Positions 18,414 through 28,012 of a DNA stretch of 64,000 nucleotides are shown here, one piece after another. The stretch is from Sphingobium sp. AP49. Lineage in GTDB: Bacteria > Pseudomonadota > Alphaproteobacteria > Sphingomonadales > Sphingomonadaceae. Every line of letters begins with the position of its first letter. The stretch's first letter is position 1. Made by a program: the position numbers and the translations under genes. The notes under the pieces were generated by a model. It worked only from the letters and a program-made list of their open reading frames with translations, was not told the DNA's origin and ran no database searches. The stretch is from assembly GCF_000281715.2 (NCBI RefSeq), contig NZ_CP124576.1, forward strand, positions 3,293,501 to 3,357,500. Reading direction: 5' to 3'.

Positions 18414-19172
18414 TCAGCCTCGTTTGAACACCGGGGCACGCTTTTCAAAGAAGGCCATGAAGGCTTCCTGCGCCTCGGGCGAGGCCAGGCTCTCGCGGAA
18501 CAGCCGCGCCTCTTCCGCAATCCGGGCCTGCAAGGCGGCGGGATTGCCCTTCATCAGCCGACGCGTCGCCATCAGCGCCTGGGGCGGCTTGGCCATCAGC
18601 GCCGCCGCCTTGCTGCGGGCATGGTCAAGCAGCCCTTCCCCTGTCACGATCGCTGTCACGAAACCGGCGCGATCGGCCGCTTCCGCATCCATCGGCTCGC
18701 CCAGCATCAGCATCGCCGCCGCCTTGGCATGGCCCATGAGCGCCGGCGCGAGCAGGCTGGACCCGGCCTCCGGCACGATGCCCAGATTGACGAAGGGCAT
18801 GACGAAGCGCGCGTCGGGCGCGGCATAGACCAGGTCGCAATGGAACAGCATGGTCGTGCCGACGCCCACGGCAAGCCCCTGCACCGCCGCGACGATCGGC
18901 TTGTCGAAGGCGGCGATGGCGCTGATGAAGTCGAAGGCGGCGGCCCCGCCCTCCGGCCCGGCCATGAAGTCCTTGAGATCATTGCCAGCGCAAAAGGCGT
19001 CACCCCGCCCCGCGAACAGCACCACGCCAATCTCCGGTCGCGCCGACGCATCGGCCAGCGCCGCCGTCATCGTCCGGTACATTGGCCCGGTCAGCGCATT
19101 CTTCTTGTCGGGCCGGTCGATATGGATTTCGAGGACGCCGTTCGTCTCGATCATCGCGATATGGTCGCTCAC
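18414..19172 (-). CDS. Enoyl-CoA hydratase/isomerase family protein
   Basis: A crotonase-fold protein of 252 residues. The oxyanion-hole segments are GDAFCAGNDLKDF and the region around VGVGTTMLFHCDLVYAAPDA. The second catalytic Glu of canonical hydratases is expected near FVNLGIVPEAGSS, where E is present. The C-terminus FFEKRAPVFKRG is typical of PaaG/isomerase-like members. I chose the GTG at 19172 (VSDHIAMIE), which has GGGAGAG upstream. The ATG 5 codons downstream is an alternative. The acyl-CoA substrate is unknown. It is convergent with the EamA gene. Confidence 0.88.
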   Translation of the reverse strand: MSDHIAMIETNGVLEIHIDRPDKKNALTGPMYRTMTAALADASARPEIGVVLFAGRGDAFCAGNDLKDFMAGPEGGAAAFDFISAIAAFDKPIVAAVQGLAVGVGTTMLFHCDLVYAAPDARFVMPFVNLGIVPEAGSSLLAPALMGHAKAAAMLMLGEPMDAEAADRAGFVTAIVTGEGLLDHARSKAAALMAKPPQALMATRRLMKGNPAALQARIAEEARLFRESLASPEAQEAFMAFFEKRAPVFKRG

Positions 19173-19270
19173 GCAAAGTCTCTCCCAGAGCTGTGTGCCG
19201 AGGCTGTTGGCCCAAAGGATGGGGCGGCGTCTATCCTTTTCCAAGCCCCTTCCCTATGCCCGGAACCATG

Positions 19271-20263
19271 ATGACTCGCCTGCGCCTGATCCTCGACCCC
19301 TTCCTGGTCCTGCTGCTCTGCACCGTTGCCCTAGCGTCGGTCCTGCCCGCACGCGGCCAGGGCGCCCATGTCGCGTCGATCGTCGCGGATGCCGGTATCG
19401 TGCTGCTTTTTTTCCTGCACGGAGCAAAATTGTCGCGCGAGGCGATCTGGGGCGGCGCCAAGGCTTGGCAGTTGCACCTTGCGACTCTGGGCACGACCTT
19501 CCTCTTCTTCCCGCTGGTCGGCATCCTGCTGCAACAGATCGGCGCGATCCCGGAGAATATGCGGGCGGGTCTGCTGTTCCTGGCGCTGCTGCCTTCGACG
19601 GTGCAAAGCTCAATCGCTTTCACCGCCATCGCGCGCGGCAATGTCGCCGCCGCCGTGGTCAGCGCGTCCTTCTCCAACCTGCTCGGCATTGTCCTGACGC
19701 CATTGCTGGTCGCGCTATTGATGCAGCGCGGCGGCAGCAACCTCATCTCCCTCTCCTCGGTCGAGGGGATCATGTTGCAACTGCTGCTGCCCTTCGTCCT
19801 GGGCCATCTCGCCCGCCCCTGGATCGGCGGCTTCGTGTCACGGCACAAGACGTTGGTCGGCCGGGTCGATCGCACATCGATCCTGCTGGTGGTCTATTCC
19901 GCCTTCAGCGCGGCCGTGGTCGAAGGGCTGTGGCACCGCGTCTCGCGCGCGGAACTGGTGCTGCTCGCCCTGCTCTGCATCGCCATGCTGGTGATCGTGC
20001 TGCTCTTCACCTGGGGGCTTGGCCGGCTGCTCGGCTTCTCGCGCGAGGATGCGATCGTCCTGCAATTCTGTGGCTCGAAGAAGAGCCTCGCCTCGGGTGT
20101 GCCGATCGCCGGTGTCCTCTTCCCCGCGGCCGCCGTCGGGCCGATCATCCTGCCGGTCATGCTGTTTCACCAGATTCAGCTGATGGCTTGTGCCCTGCTG
20201 GCACGACGCTATGGGGCGCAGGCGGCCGATAGGGCCGATTCGCAGATGGCAACTCAATCATGA
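19271..20263 (+). CDS. Bile acid:sodium symporter-like (SBF-like, YfeH family)
   Basis: A 330-residue integral membrane protein with about 10 helices. The family's paired unwound-helix segments are visible: LLPSTVQSSIAFTAIARGN in the first repeat and GSKKSLASGVPIAGVLFP in the second. These match the SBF-like/YfeH group rather than true NTCP. Transport of an organic anion is likely, with substrate unknown. GGAA precedes the ATG at 19271, and nearby ATGs at 19256 and 19268 are possible. Its stop overlaps the next start (ATGA at 20260), so it is co-translated with the phosphoribosyltransferase. Confidence 0.85.
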   Translation: MTRLRLILDPFLVLLLCTVALASVLPARGQGAHVASIVADAGIVLLFFLHGAKLSREAIWGGAKAWQLHLATLGTTFLFFPLVGILLQQIGAIPENMRAGLLFLALLPSTVQSSIAFTAIARGNVAAAVVSASFSNLLGIVLTPLLVALLMQRGGSNLISLSSVEGIMLQLLLPFVLGHLARPWIGGFVSRHKTLVGRVDRTSILLVVYSAFSAAVVEGLWHRVSRAELVLLALLCIAMLVIVLLFTWGLGRLLGFSREDAIVLQFCGSKKSLASGVPIAGVLFPAAAVGPIILPVMLFHQIQLMACALLARRYGAQAADRADSQMATQS

Positions 20264-20775
20264 CCCAACCGATCCTGACCGACATTCCGATGGAGAGCTT
20301 CCTCTCCCATATCGACGCCGTGGCCGGCGCGATCGCCCGATCGGACTGGCGGCCCGACTATATTGTCGGCGTCGGGCGCGGCGGGCTAGTGCCGGCCACC
20401 TATCTGTCCCACGCCATCAGCCAGCCAATGCTGTCGGTCGACCTGTCGGCCCAGGTCGCGGGCTTTTGCGACGAACTGCTCGACAAGCTGGTGGCGATGG
20501 CACTCGAAGGATCGCGCCTGCTGTTCGTCGACGACATCAACGACAGCGGCCGCACCATCAACCAGCTGCGCGCAGCCCTGGCCGGCGCGCCGGCCGATCA
20601 TCTGCGCTTTGCCGTGCTGATCGACAATGTCAGCTCGGCCGCGAAGGTCGAATATCGCGCGACCACGATCGACCGCATCGTCACCAAGGACTGGTTCGTC
20701 TTCCCCTGGGAAGCGGTCGCCAGCCGCGCATCGATCCTGTCCGACTGGGGCGAAGTGCCGGAACGGACCAGCTGA
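20260..20775 (+). CDS. Phosphoribosyltransferase family protein
   Basis: A 171-residue type I phosphoribosyltransferase. The PRPP-binding loop is LLFVDDINDSGRT (about residues 86-98), and the N-terminal region IVGVGRGGLVPATYLS is the usual substrate/hood loop. It resembles Gpt or hypoxanthine-guanine enzymes and could act in purine or pyrimidine salvage. The base specificity cannot be assigned. It overlaps the SBF-like gene by 4 nt, so a salvage enzyme and an importer may be coupled. Confidence 0.85.
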   Translation: MTQPILTDIPMESFLSHIDAVAGAIARSDWRPDYIVGVGRGGLVPATYLSHAISQPMLSVDLSAQVAGFCDELLDKLVAMALEGSRLLFVDDINDSGRTINQLRAALAGAPADHLRFAVLIDNVSSAAKVEYRATTIDRIVTKDWFVFPWEAVASRASILSDWGEVPERTS

Positions 20776-20860
20776 GAACAGTCTGTCAAAAAAATATAAT
20801 GGGCTTTGCCCATTCATCCGTTATACATCTGTAAAACTGCAAAGGGGGCTTGCGGGACAG

Positions 20861-22020
20861 ATGGAAGAGAGCGGGCGCGCACCGGATCCAGACGCGGGTT
20901 TTAGCCTGCCGGCATGGACCTATGGGGATCCGGAATTCTTTGCCGTCGAGACCCGCCGTATATTTCGCCCGAGCTGGCAGATCGTCGCCCATGAAAGCGA
21001 TGTGCCGACACCGGGCGATTTTCATACGCTCGATTATCTTGGCGAGAGCATCATCGTCATCCGGGGGATGACGGCAAAGTTCGCGCCTTTACGAACGTGT
21101 GCCGCCATCGCGGCGCGCGTCTAGTGGACGGGCCTTCGGGTCGCACCAGAAAGCTGGTCTGTCCCTACCATGCCTGGACCTATGGTCTGGACGGATGCCT
21201 GACTGGACTGCCGATGGCAGGCAGCTATGGCAACCTCGACCGGTCCAGGCATGGACTTTCCCCCGTCGACGTCGAAAATTTCCACGGCTTCCTGTTCGTT
21301 CGGCTGGAGGATGATGGCGGACCATCGGTCGCGCAGATGATGGCGCCCTATGCCCACGAGATCGCCCCCTATCGCTTTTCCGAACTGCGCGCGCTCGGCC
21401 GCGTCACGCTGCGCCCGCGCGCGGTCAACTGGAAGAATATCGGCGACAATTATTCCGATGGCCTGCATATCGCGGTCGCCCATCCGGGCCTCAAGCGGCT
21501 GATGGGCGATGGCTATGGCGTCGAATCCAGCGCGCATGTCGACAAGATGTGGGGGCCGATCCTCGATCGTCCGTCCGCCAACCTGTCCGAACGCGCCTAT
21601 CAGCATTTCCTGCCGGCCGTCCCGCATCTGCCGCCCGAACGGCAGCGGCTATGGACCTATTTCAAGCTCTGGCCCAATTTCGCCTTCGACATCTATCCCG
21701 ACCAGGTGGATTTCATGCAGTGGCTGCCGGTGTCGCCGACCCAGACGCTGATCCGCGAGATCAGCTATGCCCTGCCCGAAGACCGCCGAGAGATGCGGGC
21801 GGCACGCTATCTCAACTGGCGCATCAACCGCCAGGTCAATGCCGAGGACACGGACCTTGTCGCCCGCGTGCAGGCCGGCATGGCGTCGGACAGTTTCACC
21901 GTCGGCCCCTTGAGCGACCAGGAAGTCGCGCTGCGCCATTTCTGCGTGCGCATGCGCGCCATCATTCCGCAGGCGCGCCAGCATCGCGCCCCTGCCCCCG
22001 GCTGGAGCCACATCGCATGA
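20861..22020 (+). pseudogene. Rieske oxygenase alpha subunit, single-base frameshift
   Basis: An aromatic-ring-hydroxylating-type oxygenase of about 386 residues, split into two frames. The first starts MEESGRAPDPD at 20861 and runs to YLGESIIVIRG. The second continues VCRHRGARLVDG and CPYHAWTYGLDG, giving the Rieske CxH and CxxH ligands. The catalytic domain has NWKNIGDNYSDGLHIAVAHP with the two mononuclear-iron His. One more G in the run at 21063-21067 would restore IRGDDGKVRAFTNVCRHRG. The stop overlaps the start of the FAD oxidoreductase. The substrate is unknown. It may be a real mutation or a consensus error. Confidence 0.8.
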
Positions 22021-23627
22021 CCAAAGCCTATGACGCCGTCATCATCGGCGCGGGCCATAATGGCCTCGTCTGCGCCTTCTACCTCGCCCGTGCCGGCTAC
22101 AAGGTGCGCATGGTGGAGCGCCGCGATATCGTCGGCGGCGCGGCGGTGACCGAGGAGTTTCACCCCGGCTTCCGCAACTCGACGGCCAGCTACACGGTCA
22201 GCCTGCTCAATCCCAAGGTCATCCGCGACATGAAGCTGGTCGACCATGGCTATCGCGTGATCGAGCGGCCGATCAGCAATTTCCTGCCCCAGCCCGATGG
22301 CGGCTATCTGAAACTGGGCGGCGGGCTGGAGCGGACCCAGGCCGAGTTTGCCCGCTTCAGCGCGCGCGACGCCGCCACCCTGCCGGCTTATTATGATGCG
22401 CTGGAAGTGGTCGCAGACGTGTTGCGCGACCTGGTTCTCAAAAGTCCGCCCAATGTCGGCGATGGCCTGACCATGGTGGTCGAGGCGCTGAAGCAGGGCC
22501 GCCGCGTCGCCGGGCTCGGTATCGAGCAACAGCGCGACGTGCTCGACCTGTTCACCAAATCGGCCCGCAGCTTTCTCGACAGCTGGTTCGAGAGCGAGGC
22601 GATCAAGGCCGCCTTCGGCTTCGACGCGGTCGTCGGCAATTTCGCCTCCCCCGACACGCCGGGCAGCGCCTATGTCCTGCTGCACCATGTGTTCGGCGAA
22701 GTGAACGGCAAGAAGGGCGCCTGGGGCCATAGCGTCGGCGGCATGGGCACGATCACCCAGGCCATGGCGAAGGTCGTGCAGGCGATGGGCGTCGAGATCA
22801 GCCTGGAGGCGCCGGTCGACCATATACTGGTCGATGGCGACCGCGCCGTCGGCGTGAAGCTGGCCAGCGGCGAGGAAGTGATGGGCACTAGCATCATCGC
22901 CAATGTCGGCCCCAAGCTGCTCTATGAGCGGATGATGCAGCCGGCCGACCTGCCCACGGGCTTCCTGAAACGTATCCGCGCGTTCAAGGCCGGATCGGGC
23001 ACCTTCCGCATGAATGTAGCACTGTCCGCCCTGCCCGACTTCTCCTGCCTGCCCGGCATTGGCGAGCATCACCAGTCGGGCATCATCATCGCGCCCACGC
23101 TCGACTATATGGACCGCGCCTATCTGGATGCGAAGCGCGATGGCTGGTCGAAGCAGCCGATCGTCGAGATGCTGATCCCGTCCACCATCGACGACAGTCT
23201 GGCGCCCGAGGGATGCCATGTCGCCAGCCTCTTCTGTCAGCAATTCGCGCCCGAACTGCCCGACGGACGCAGTTGGGACGATGAGCGCGAGGCCGCGGCC
23301 GACCATATCATCGCCACGGTCGAGGCCCATGCGCCCGGCTTTGCAAAGAGCGTGATCGCCCGCCAGATCCATTCGCCACTCGACCTGGAGCGCAAGTTCG
23401 GCCTGGTCGGCGGCGACATCATGCATGGCAATCTGACGCTGGACCAGATGTGGGCGGCGCGCCCTGTGCTGGGCCATGGCGCCTATCGCGGGCCGCTGAA
23501 GGGCCTCTATATGTGCGGCGCGGGCACCCATCCGGGCGGCGGCGTCACTGGTGCGCCGGGCCATAATGCCGCGCGCGCGGTGCTGAAGGATCGCGCCCTG
23601 TGGGGGAAATGGCGCGGCCGGGCCTGA
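22017..23627 (+). CDS. Phytoene desaturase/PYROXD2-like FAD oxidoreductase
   Basis: A 536-residue flavoprotein. The N-terminal dinucleotide-binding motif is AVIIGAGHNGLVCAFYLARA followed by VERRDIVGGAAVTEE. The C-terminal FAD segment is LYMCGAGTHPGGGVTGAPGHNAA. This is the NAD(P)/FAD oxidoreductase group related to carotenoid isomerases and animal PYROXD2. It is not one of the characterised carotenoid enzymes, and no crt genes lie nearby. It starts inside the last codons of the Rieske gene (ATGA at 22017), so the two probably serve one pathway of unknown substrate. Confidence 0.88.
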   Translation: MTKAYDAVIIGAGHNGLVCAFYLARAGYKVRMVERRDIVGGAAVTEEFHPGFRNSTASYTVSLLNPKVIRDMKLVDHGYRVIERPISNFLPQPDGGYLKLGGGLERTQAEFARFSARDAATLPAYYDALEVVADVLRDLVLKSPPNVGDGLTMVVEALKQGRRVAGLGIEQQRDVLDLFTKSARSFLDSWFESEAIKAAFGFDAVVGNFASPDTPGSAYVLLHHVFGEVNGKKGAWGHSVGGMGTITQAMAKVVQAMGVEISLEAPVDHILVDGDRAVGVKLASGEEVMGTSIIANVGPKLLYERMMQPADLPTGFLKRIRAFKAGSGTFRMNVALSALPDFSCLPGIGEHHQSGIIIAPTLDYMDRAYLDAKRDGWSKQPIVEMLIPSTIDDSLAPEGCHVASLFCQQFAPELPDGRSWDDEREAAADHIIATVEAHAPGFAKSVIARQIHSPLDLERKFGLVGGDIMHGNLTLDQMWAARPVLGHGAYRGPLKGLYMCGAGTHPGGGVTGAPGHNAARAVLKDRALWGKWRGRA

Positions 23628-23681
23628 TCGGGTCTTTCCCCGCCTTGCCCCAACCGAAAGCCTGGCCTAAAGACCCGGCTC

Positions 23682-24677
23682 ATGCCCGACATCTTCATTC
23701 CTGATGCAACGCCCGAGCTGACCGGCCGGGCGCTGTTCCCGCACCGGCACCTGCTGTCGATCGCCGACCTCAAGCCCTGGGAAATCCGTTTCCTGCTGGA
23801 CGAGGCCGAACATTGGGCGCGCACCAACAAGGGCCAGGCGCGCAAGCATGACGACCGGCTGGCGGGCATGACCCAGATCAACGCCTTTTTCGAGAACAGC
23901 ACCCGTACTTTGCTGTCGTTCGAGATCGCCGGCAAGCGGCTGGGCGCCGACGTCGTCAACATGCACGCCGGCCAGTCCAGCGTGAAGAAAGGCGAAACGC
24001 TGATCGACACGGCGATGACGCTCAACGCCATGGCCGCCGACGTCATCGTCATCCGCCATGCGAGTTCCGGCGCGGTCGCGCTGATCGCCGACAAGGTCGA
24101 CTGCCCGGTGCTGAACGCGGGCGATGGCTGGCACCAGCATCCCACGCAAGCGCTGCTCGACGCGCTGACCATCCGCCGTCGCAAGGGCGGGTTCGCGGGG
24201 CTGGTGGTCGCCATCTGCGGCGATGTGCTGCACAGCCGCGTCGCCCGATCCAACATGCTCTGCCTAGCCGCGCTGGGCGCACAGGTGCGCGCGGTCGCGC
24301 CGCCCACCCTGTTGCCGCCCGAGGTCGAGATGCTGGGCGCCACCCCCTATAGCCGGATGGAAGACGGACTGGATGGCGCCGATGTCGTCATGATGCTGCG
24401 CCTGCAGAATGAACGGATGGACGGCGCCTTCATCCCGTCGGCGCGCGAATATCATGCGCTCTACGGCTTGACGCCCGAGCGGCTGGCGATCGCCAAGCCC
24501 GATGCGCTGGTCATGCACCCCGGCCCGATGAACCGCGGCGTCGAGATCACCAGCACGGTAGCGGACGATCCCGACCGGTCGGCGATCACCGAACAGGTTG
24601 CGATGGGCGTGGCGGTGCGCATGGCGTGCCTGGATGTGTTGACGCGCCAGGCGCGCGGCGTGGAGGGTTGGGCGTGA
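23682..24677 (+). CDS. pyrB: Aspartate carbamoyltransferase catalytic subunit
   Basis: A 331-residue transcarbamoylase catalysing the second step of pyrimidine synthesis. The carbamoyl-phosphate loop is [13 protein letters not shown] (residues about 67-79). The HPTQALLD motif and the C-terminal [12 protein letters not shown], characteristic of aspartate carbamoyltransferases, are present. The start [12 protein letters not shown] agrees with sphingomonad homologues. GTGA at 24674 couples it to the dihydroorotase-like gene. The pair probably forms the non-Escherichia type of ATCase, in which an inactive dihydroorotase-like chain supports the catalytic subunit. Confidence 0.95.
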   Translation: MPDIFIPDATPELTGRALFPHRHLLSIADLKPWEIRFLLDEAEHWARTNKGQARKHDDRLAGMTQINAFFENSTRTLLSFEIAGKRLGADVVNMHAGQSSVKKGETLIDTAMTLNAMAADVIVIRHASSGAVALIADKVDCPVLNAGDGWHQHPTQALLDALTIRRRKGGFAGLVVAICGDVLHSRVARSNMLCLAALGAQVRAVAPPTLLPPEVEMLGATPYSRMEDGLDGADVVMMLRLQNERMDGAFIPSAREYHALYGLTPERLAIAKPDALVMHPGPMNRGVEITSTVADDPDRSAITEQVAMGVAVRMACLDVLTRQARGVEGWA

Positions 24678-25897
24678 GCAGGATCGCAATCGTCAATGGC
24701 AAGCTGGCCGATCCGGCCGGCGACGCCCTTACCCCTGGTACCGTCCTGATCGAGGGCGACCGCATCCTGGCCACCGGGGCCGTCGACATTCCCGCCGACA
24801 CGCAGCAGGTCGACGCCGGCGGGCTGGTGGTCGCGCCGGGCCTGATCGACCTGGGCGTCTTCGCCACCGACAAGCCGGCCTTCCATTTCGGCGGCATCAC
24901 CCGCGCCGCGCTGATGCCCGACCAGCGCGCGCCGCTGGACGAGGTCGGCCTGATCCGGGAAGCGACCCGCGCGGGCAAGCCCGACTTCTGGGTCCACCCG
25001 ATCGCCGCCGCGACCCGCGGCCTCAAGGGCACGGAAATGGCCGAAATGGGCCTGATGCAGATCGCGGGCGCCAAGGCGGTCGGCACTGGTCGCCAGTGGA
25101 TCGCCGATTCGGGCGTGATGCTGCGCATCCTCTCCTACGCCTCGGGTCTTGGCCTTACCGTCATCGCCCATGCCGAGGATGGCGGCCTGTCCGCCAAGGC
25201 GGTGGCGACCAGCGGCGAAACCGCGACCCGCCTGGGTCTCGCCCATGCCCCGGCCTGCGCCGAGGCAATGGCGATCGCGCGCGACATCATGCTGGCCCGC
25301 GAAACCGGTGCCGCCATCCATTTCCGCCTGGTCACGACCAGGGCCGGCTTCGACCTGATCCGCGCCGCCAAGGCGGAAGGACTGAAGGTCAGCTGCGGCA
25401 TCAGCCCGGCCTATCTGTTCCTGAACGATCAGGCGGTGACAGCCTTCCGCACCTTTGCCCGCCTGTCGCCACCGCTCCGTTCGGAAAACGACCGCCAGGC
25501 ATCGATCGCCGCCGTCGCCGACGGCACCGTCGACGTCATCACATCGGGCCATGACCCGCGCGGGCCAGAGGACAAGCGCCTGCCCTTCGCCGACGCCGCC
25601 CCTGGCATGGCCGGTGCCGAAACGCTGCTGGCCCTGTCGCTCAACCTGGTGCGCGATGGCCATGTCAGCCTCAACCGGTTAATGACCCTGCTCAGCGCCA
25701 ATCCCGCCAAGATATTGGCCGTCAAAGCCGGAAGCTTCGCGCCCGGCAGCGCCGCCGACCTGATCTTCGTCGACCCCGACGCCCCCTGGATCGTGGATTC
25801 CGCGAAGATGGCGGCCTCGGCTGGCAACACGCCGTTCGACAAGGTGCCGGTGCAGGGCCGTGCCAGACGGATCATGAAGGGCGGTACTTTCCTGTAA
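24674..25897 (+). CDS. Dihydroorotase-like PyrC' (probably catalytically dead)
   Basis: A 407-residue amidohydrolase of the dihydroorotase family in the pyrBC' arrangement. The metal-binding DxHxH that follows PGLI is replaced: residues 59-63 read DLGVF, so both His are absent. The late catalytic loop, normally TDHAPH, reads SGHDPR. The fold is otherwise kept ([15 protein letters not shown]). Known relatives in Pseudomonas are non-catalytic partners of PyrB, and I infer the same here. A working pyrC should then exist elsewhere. The GTG start at 24674 overlaps the pyrB stop, so the longer frame is rejected. Confidence 0.85.
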   Translation: MSRIAIVNGKLADPAGDALTPGTVLIEGDRILATGAVDIPADTQQVDAGGLVVAPGLIDLGVFATDKPAFHFGGITRAALMPDQRAPLDEVGLIREATRAGKPDFWVHPIAAATRGLKGTEMAEMGLMQIAGAKAVGTGRQWIADSGVMLRILSYASGLGLTVIAHAEDGGLSAKAVATSGETATRLGLAHAPACAEAMAIARDIMLARETGAAIHFRLVTTRAGFDLIRAAKAEGLKVSCGISPAYLFLNDQAVTAFRTFARLSPPLRSENDRQASIAAVADGTVDVITSGHDPRGPEDKRLPFADAAPGMAGAETLLALSLNLVRDGHVSLNRLMTLLSANPAKILAVKAGSFAPGSAADLIFVDPDAPWIVDSAKMAASAGNTPFDKVPVQGRARRIMKGGTFL

Positions 25898-25972
25898 TCA
25901 GGCCGACCGGCGCGGAACCGCCCTTCCCCTTCGCGCGCTTGGCTGTACGTTCAAGGCCAACAGGGGAAGCCG

Positions 25973-26878
25973 ATGACCGAGACCGTCGCCCAGCAGGTTC
26001 ATGTTGATGCACCGTGGAAAATTCCACCACGGGCCTGGTGGGAGATATTGAAGCGGGTCTACGGCGCCCTGTCTGCCAACCATATCGGCCTGCTCTCTGC
26101 GGGCGTCGCCTATTACGCATTCCTGTCCATTGCCCCGCTCTTGGCAGCGGTGGTGCTGACCTATGGGCTGGTCGGCGATCCCCAGCTCGTGGCACGTCAC
26201 ATGCAGGCGATCATCACCGTCGTGCCCGCCGACGCAGCATCGCTGATCAACGACCAGCTCCTGGGCGTGGTGAGCACCCGCAAGCCCGCTATCGGCTTCG
26301 GCCTGTTCCTGGCGCTCGGACTGGCGGTATATGGCGCGACCCGAGCCGCATCCGCGATCATGGAAGCACTCAACATCGTCTACGATCAGAAGGAAGGCCG
26401 CAATATTTTCGCCTTCTACCGTGTGTCGATGGGAATCACCTTTTCCGCCGTCCTGGTGGTCGTCGCGGGTGTTTTCACGGCGACCATCATCGGCCTGCTG
26501 CAGGATTTTCTGACCAGCTGGGGAACAGGCGTCCTGTTCGCGATCAAGGCGTCGACCTGGATATGCGCGGGCCTGCTGGCAAGCACCATCTTCGGCATGA
26601 TCTATCGCTTTGGCCCTCATCGCCGCCGGGTGCAGTGGCAATGGCTGACCGTCGGATCGATCGCCGCCACGCTGTTCTGGCTGGTCGCCACTCTGGGCGT
26701 TTCCTTCTACGTCTCGACCTTTGGCAATTATAACAAGACCTACGGATCGCTGGGCGCGGTGGTGGTATTGCAGCTCTGGCTGTTCGTATCGGCCTATATC
26801 GTCCTGCTGGGCGCGCAGATCAACGCAGAGGCCGAACGCCAGACCAGCGTCGACACCCATGTTGCGGAAGTTGCATAA
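25973..26878 (+). CDS. YihY/BrkB family membrane protein
   Basis: A 301-residue inner-membrane protein with about six helices. Family marks are LLSAGVAYYAFLSIAPLL in helix 1, YGATRAASAIMEALNIVYD in the middle, and FGNYNKTYGSLGAVVVLQLW near the last helix. YihY was once called ribonuclease BN, an assignment known to be wrong. The function is unsettled, though a role in lipid or envelope transport is suspected. The start at 25973 follows AGGGGAAGCCG. It lies between the pyr genes and tRNA-Trp and is not clearly part of either unit. Confidence 0.88.
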   Translation: MTETVAQQVHVDAPWKIPPRAWWEILKRVYGALSANHIGLLSAGVAYYAFLSIAPLLAAVVLTYGLVGDPQLVARHMQAIITVVPADAASLINDQLLGVVSTRKPAIGFGLFLALGLAVYGATRAASAIMEALNIVYDQKEGRNIFAFYRVSMGITFSAVLVVVAGVFTATIIGLLQDFLTSWGTGVLFAIKASTWICAGLLASTIFGMIYRFGPHRRRVQWQWLTVGSIAATLFWLVATLGVSFYVSTFGNYNKTYGSLGAVVVLQLWLFVSAYIVLLGAQINAEAERQTSVDTHVAEVA

Positions 26879-26931
26879 TGTCGCTTGCCCTCCCCGTTTG
26901 GCCACGCTAAAGCGCCCTCCTTCGCCGGCAC

Positions 26932-27007
26932 AGGAGTGTAGCTCAGCTGGTAGAGCGTCGGTCTCCAAAACCGAATGCCGGGGGTTCGAGTCCCTCCACT
27001 CCTGCCA
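26932..27007 (+). tRNA. tRNA-Trp (anticodon CCA)
   Basis: A full cloverleaf: acceptor AGGAGTG/CACTCCT, D arm GCTCAGCTGGTAGAGC, and anticodon loop CTCCAAA giving CCA. The T arm has GGTTCGAGTCC, and CCA is encoded at 27005-27007. A plausible promoter lies just upstream: TTGCCC at 26885-26890, 17 nt spacing, TAAAGC at 26908-26913. tRNA-Trp directly before secE-nusG is the common order in alphaproteobacteria. Confidence 0.96.
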
Positions 27008-27177
27008 AGCGTCATGCCGCGAAACCTTGAAAATCCAAGGGTTCGCGGCTAGATGCGCAGACGAAGAACGGGTCGCGGAGCGCGGCCGCACCCCCGGACA
27101 CCGAATATGGTGAGATCGGGAGGGCGGACTGTTGCTTCGCGCTTTGGTATTGGTTTTGAAGGTGAACAGGCAGCGCG

Positions 27178-27381
27178 ATGGCCAAGACTTCTCCGGGTGA
27201 GTTCGTCAATCAGGTCAAGACCGAAGCGTCGAAGATCGTATGGCCGACCGGCCGTGAGACGGTGATGACCGCTATCATGGTCGTTATCATGACGTCGTTG
27301 CTGGGCATCTTCTTCTTCGGTATCGACACCTTCTTCGGTGCGATCGTCCAGTGGCTGCTGGCCTTCGCCGCAGGTCGTTGA
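27178..27381 (+). CDS. secE: Preprotein translocase subunit SecE
   Basis: A 67-residue protein with the single-helix form of SecE. A short amphipathic N-terminus contains EASKIVWPTGRET, the conserved cytosolic hinge (WP), followed by one transmembrane helix (about residues 31-62). It stabilises SecY in the Sec channel. It stands 36 nt before nusG and behind tRNA-Trp, the standard bacterial arrangement. Confidence 0.95.
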   Translation: MAKTSPGEFVNQVKTEASKIVWPTGRETVMTAIMVVIMTSLLGIFFFGIDTFFGAIVQWLLAFAAGR

Positions 27382-27417
27382 ACGCAAGGCGTTCTACAGG
27401 GAGTTTGAAACGGTAAC

Positions 27418-27954
27418 ATGGCGCGCTGGTACATCATCCACGCCTATTCGGGCTTCGAGAACAAGGTCAAGGAATCGATCCTGACCGAAGCCGAGCGCAT
27501 GGGCCTCTCCCAGCTGGTCGAGCAGGTGGAAGTTCCCACCGAGACCGTGACCGAGGTAAAGCGCGGCAAGAAGGTCCAGGTGGAACGCAAGTTCATGCCG
27601 GGCTATGTGCTCGCCAAACTGGCGATGAACGACGACGTCTATCACCTGGTGAAGAATACGCCGAAGGTGACCGGCTTCTTGGGATCGAGCGGCAAGCCGC
27701 AGGCGATCAGCGAGAGCGAAGCCGCCCGCTATTTCGGCGCCCGCAAGGAAGCCGAGGCCGCGCCCAAGCACAAGGTCAATGTCGATTACGAGATCGGCGA
27801 CAGCGTCAAGGTGCTCGACGGCCCCTTCGCCAGCTTCAACGGCGTGGTCGAGGAACTGGATTTCGAAAAGAACCGCGTCAAGGTGTCGGTCTCGATCTTC
27901 GGTCGCGCCACCCCGGTCGAACTGGATTTCGAGCAGGTCGAACTGTCGAAGTAA
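27418..27954 (+). CDS. nusG: Transcription termination/antitermination protein NusG
   Basis: A 178-residue NusG. The N-terminal NGN domain starts MARWYIIHAYSGFENKVKES, contacts RNA polymerase and has the KFMPGYVLA strand. The C-terminal KOW domain has GDSVKVLDGPFASFNGVVEE and binds Rho or S10. It couples transcription with translation and Rho action. It follows secE by 36 nt and is separated from rplK by a good intrinsic terminator. Confidence 0.96.
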   Translation: MARWYIIHAYSGFENKVKESILTEAERMGLSQLVEQVEVPTETVTEVKRGKKVQVERKFMPGYVLAKLAMNDDVYHLVKNTPKVTGFLGSSGKPQAISESEAARYFGARKEAEAAPKHKVNVDYEIGDSVKVLDGPFASFNGVVEELDFEKNRVKVSVSIFGRATPVELDFEQVELSK

Positions 27955-27975
27955 CGCATCGCCGCAAGGCTTTTC

Positions 27976-28012
27976 AAAAAGGTCGCCAGCATATCAGCCG
28001 GCGGCCTTTTTT
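27976..28012 (+). terminator. Intrinsic terminator after nusG
   Basis: AAAAAGGTCGCC (27976-27987) pairs with GGCGGCCTTTTT (from 28000) with a single G-T pair, leaving a 12-nt loop, followed by six T. It ends the tRNA-Trp/secE/nusG unit 22 nt after the nusG stop. rplK therefore needs its own promoter in 28013-28221, where I could not assign one firmly. Confidence 0.85.

Noticed and set aside
21807..23564. 585-residue minus-strand frame over the FAD oxidoreductase
   Set aside because: It is antisense to a gene with full FAD motifs; no domain is seen.
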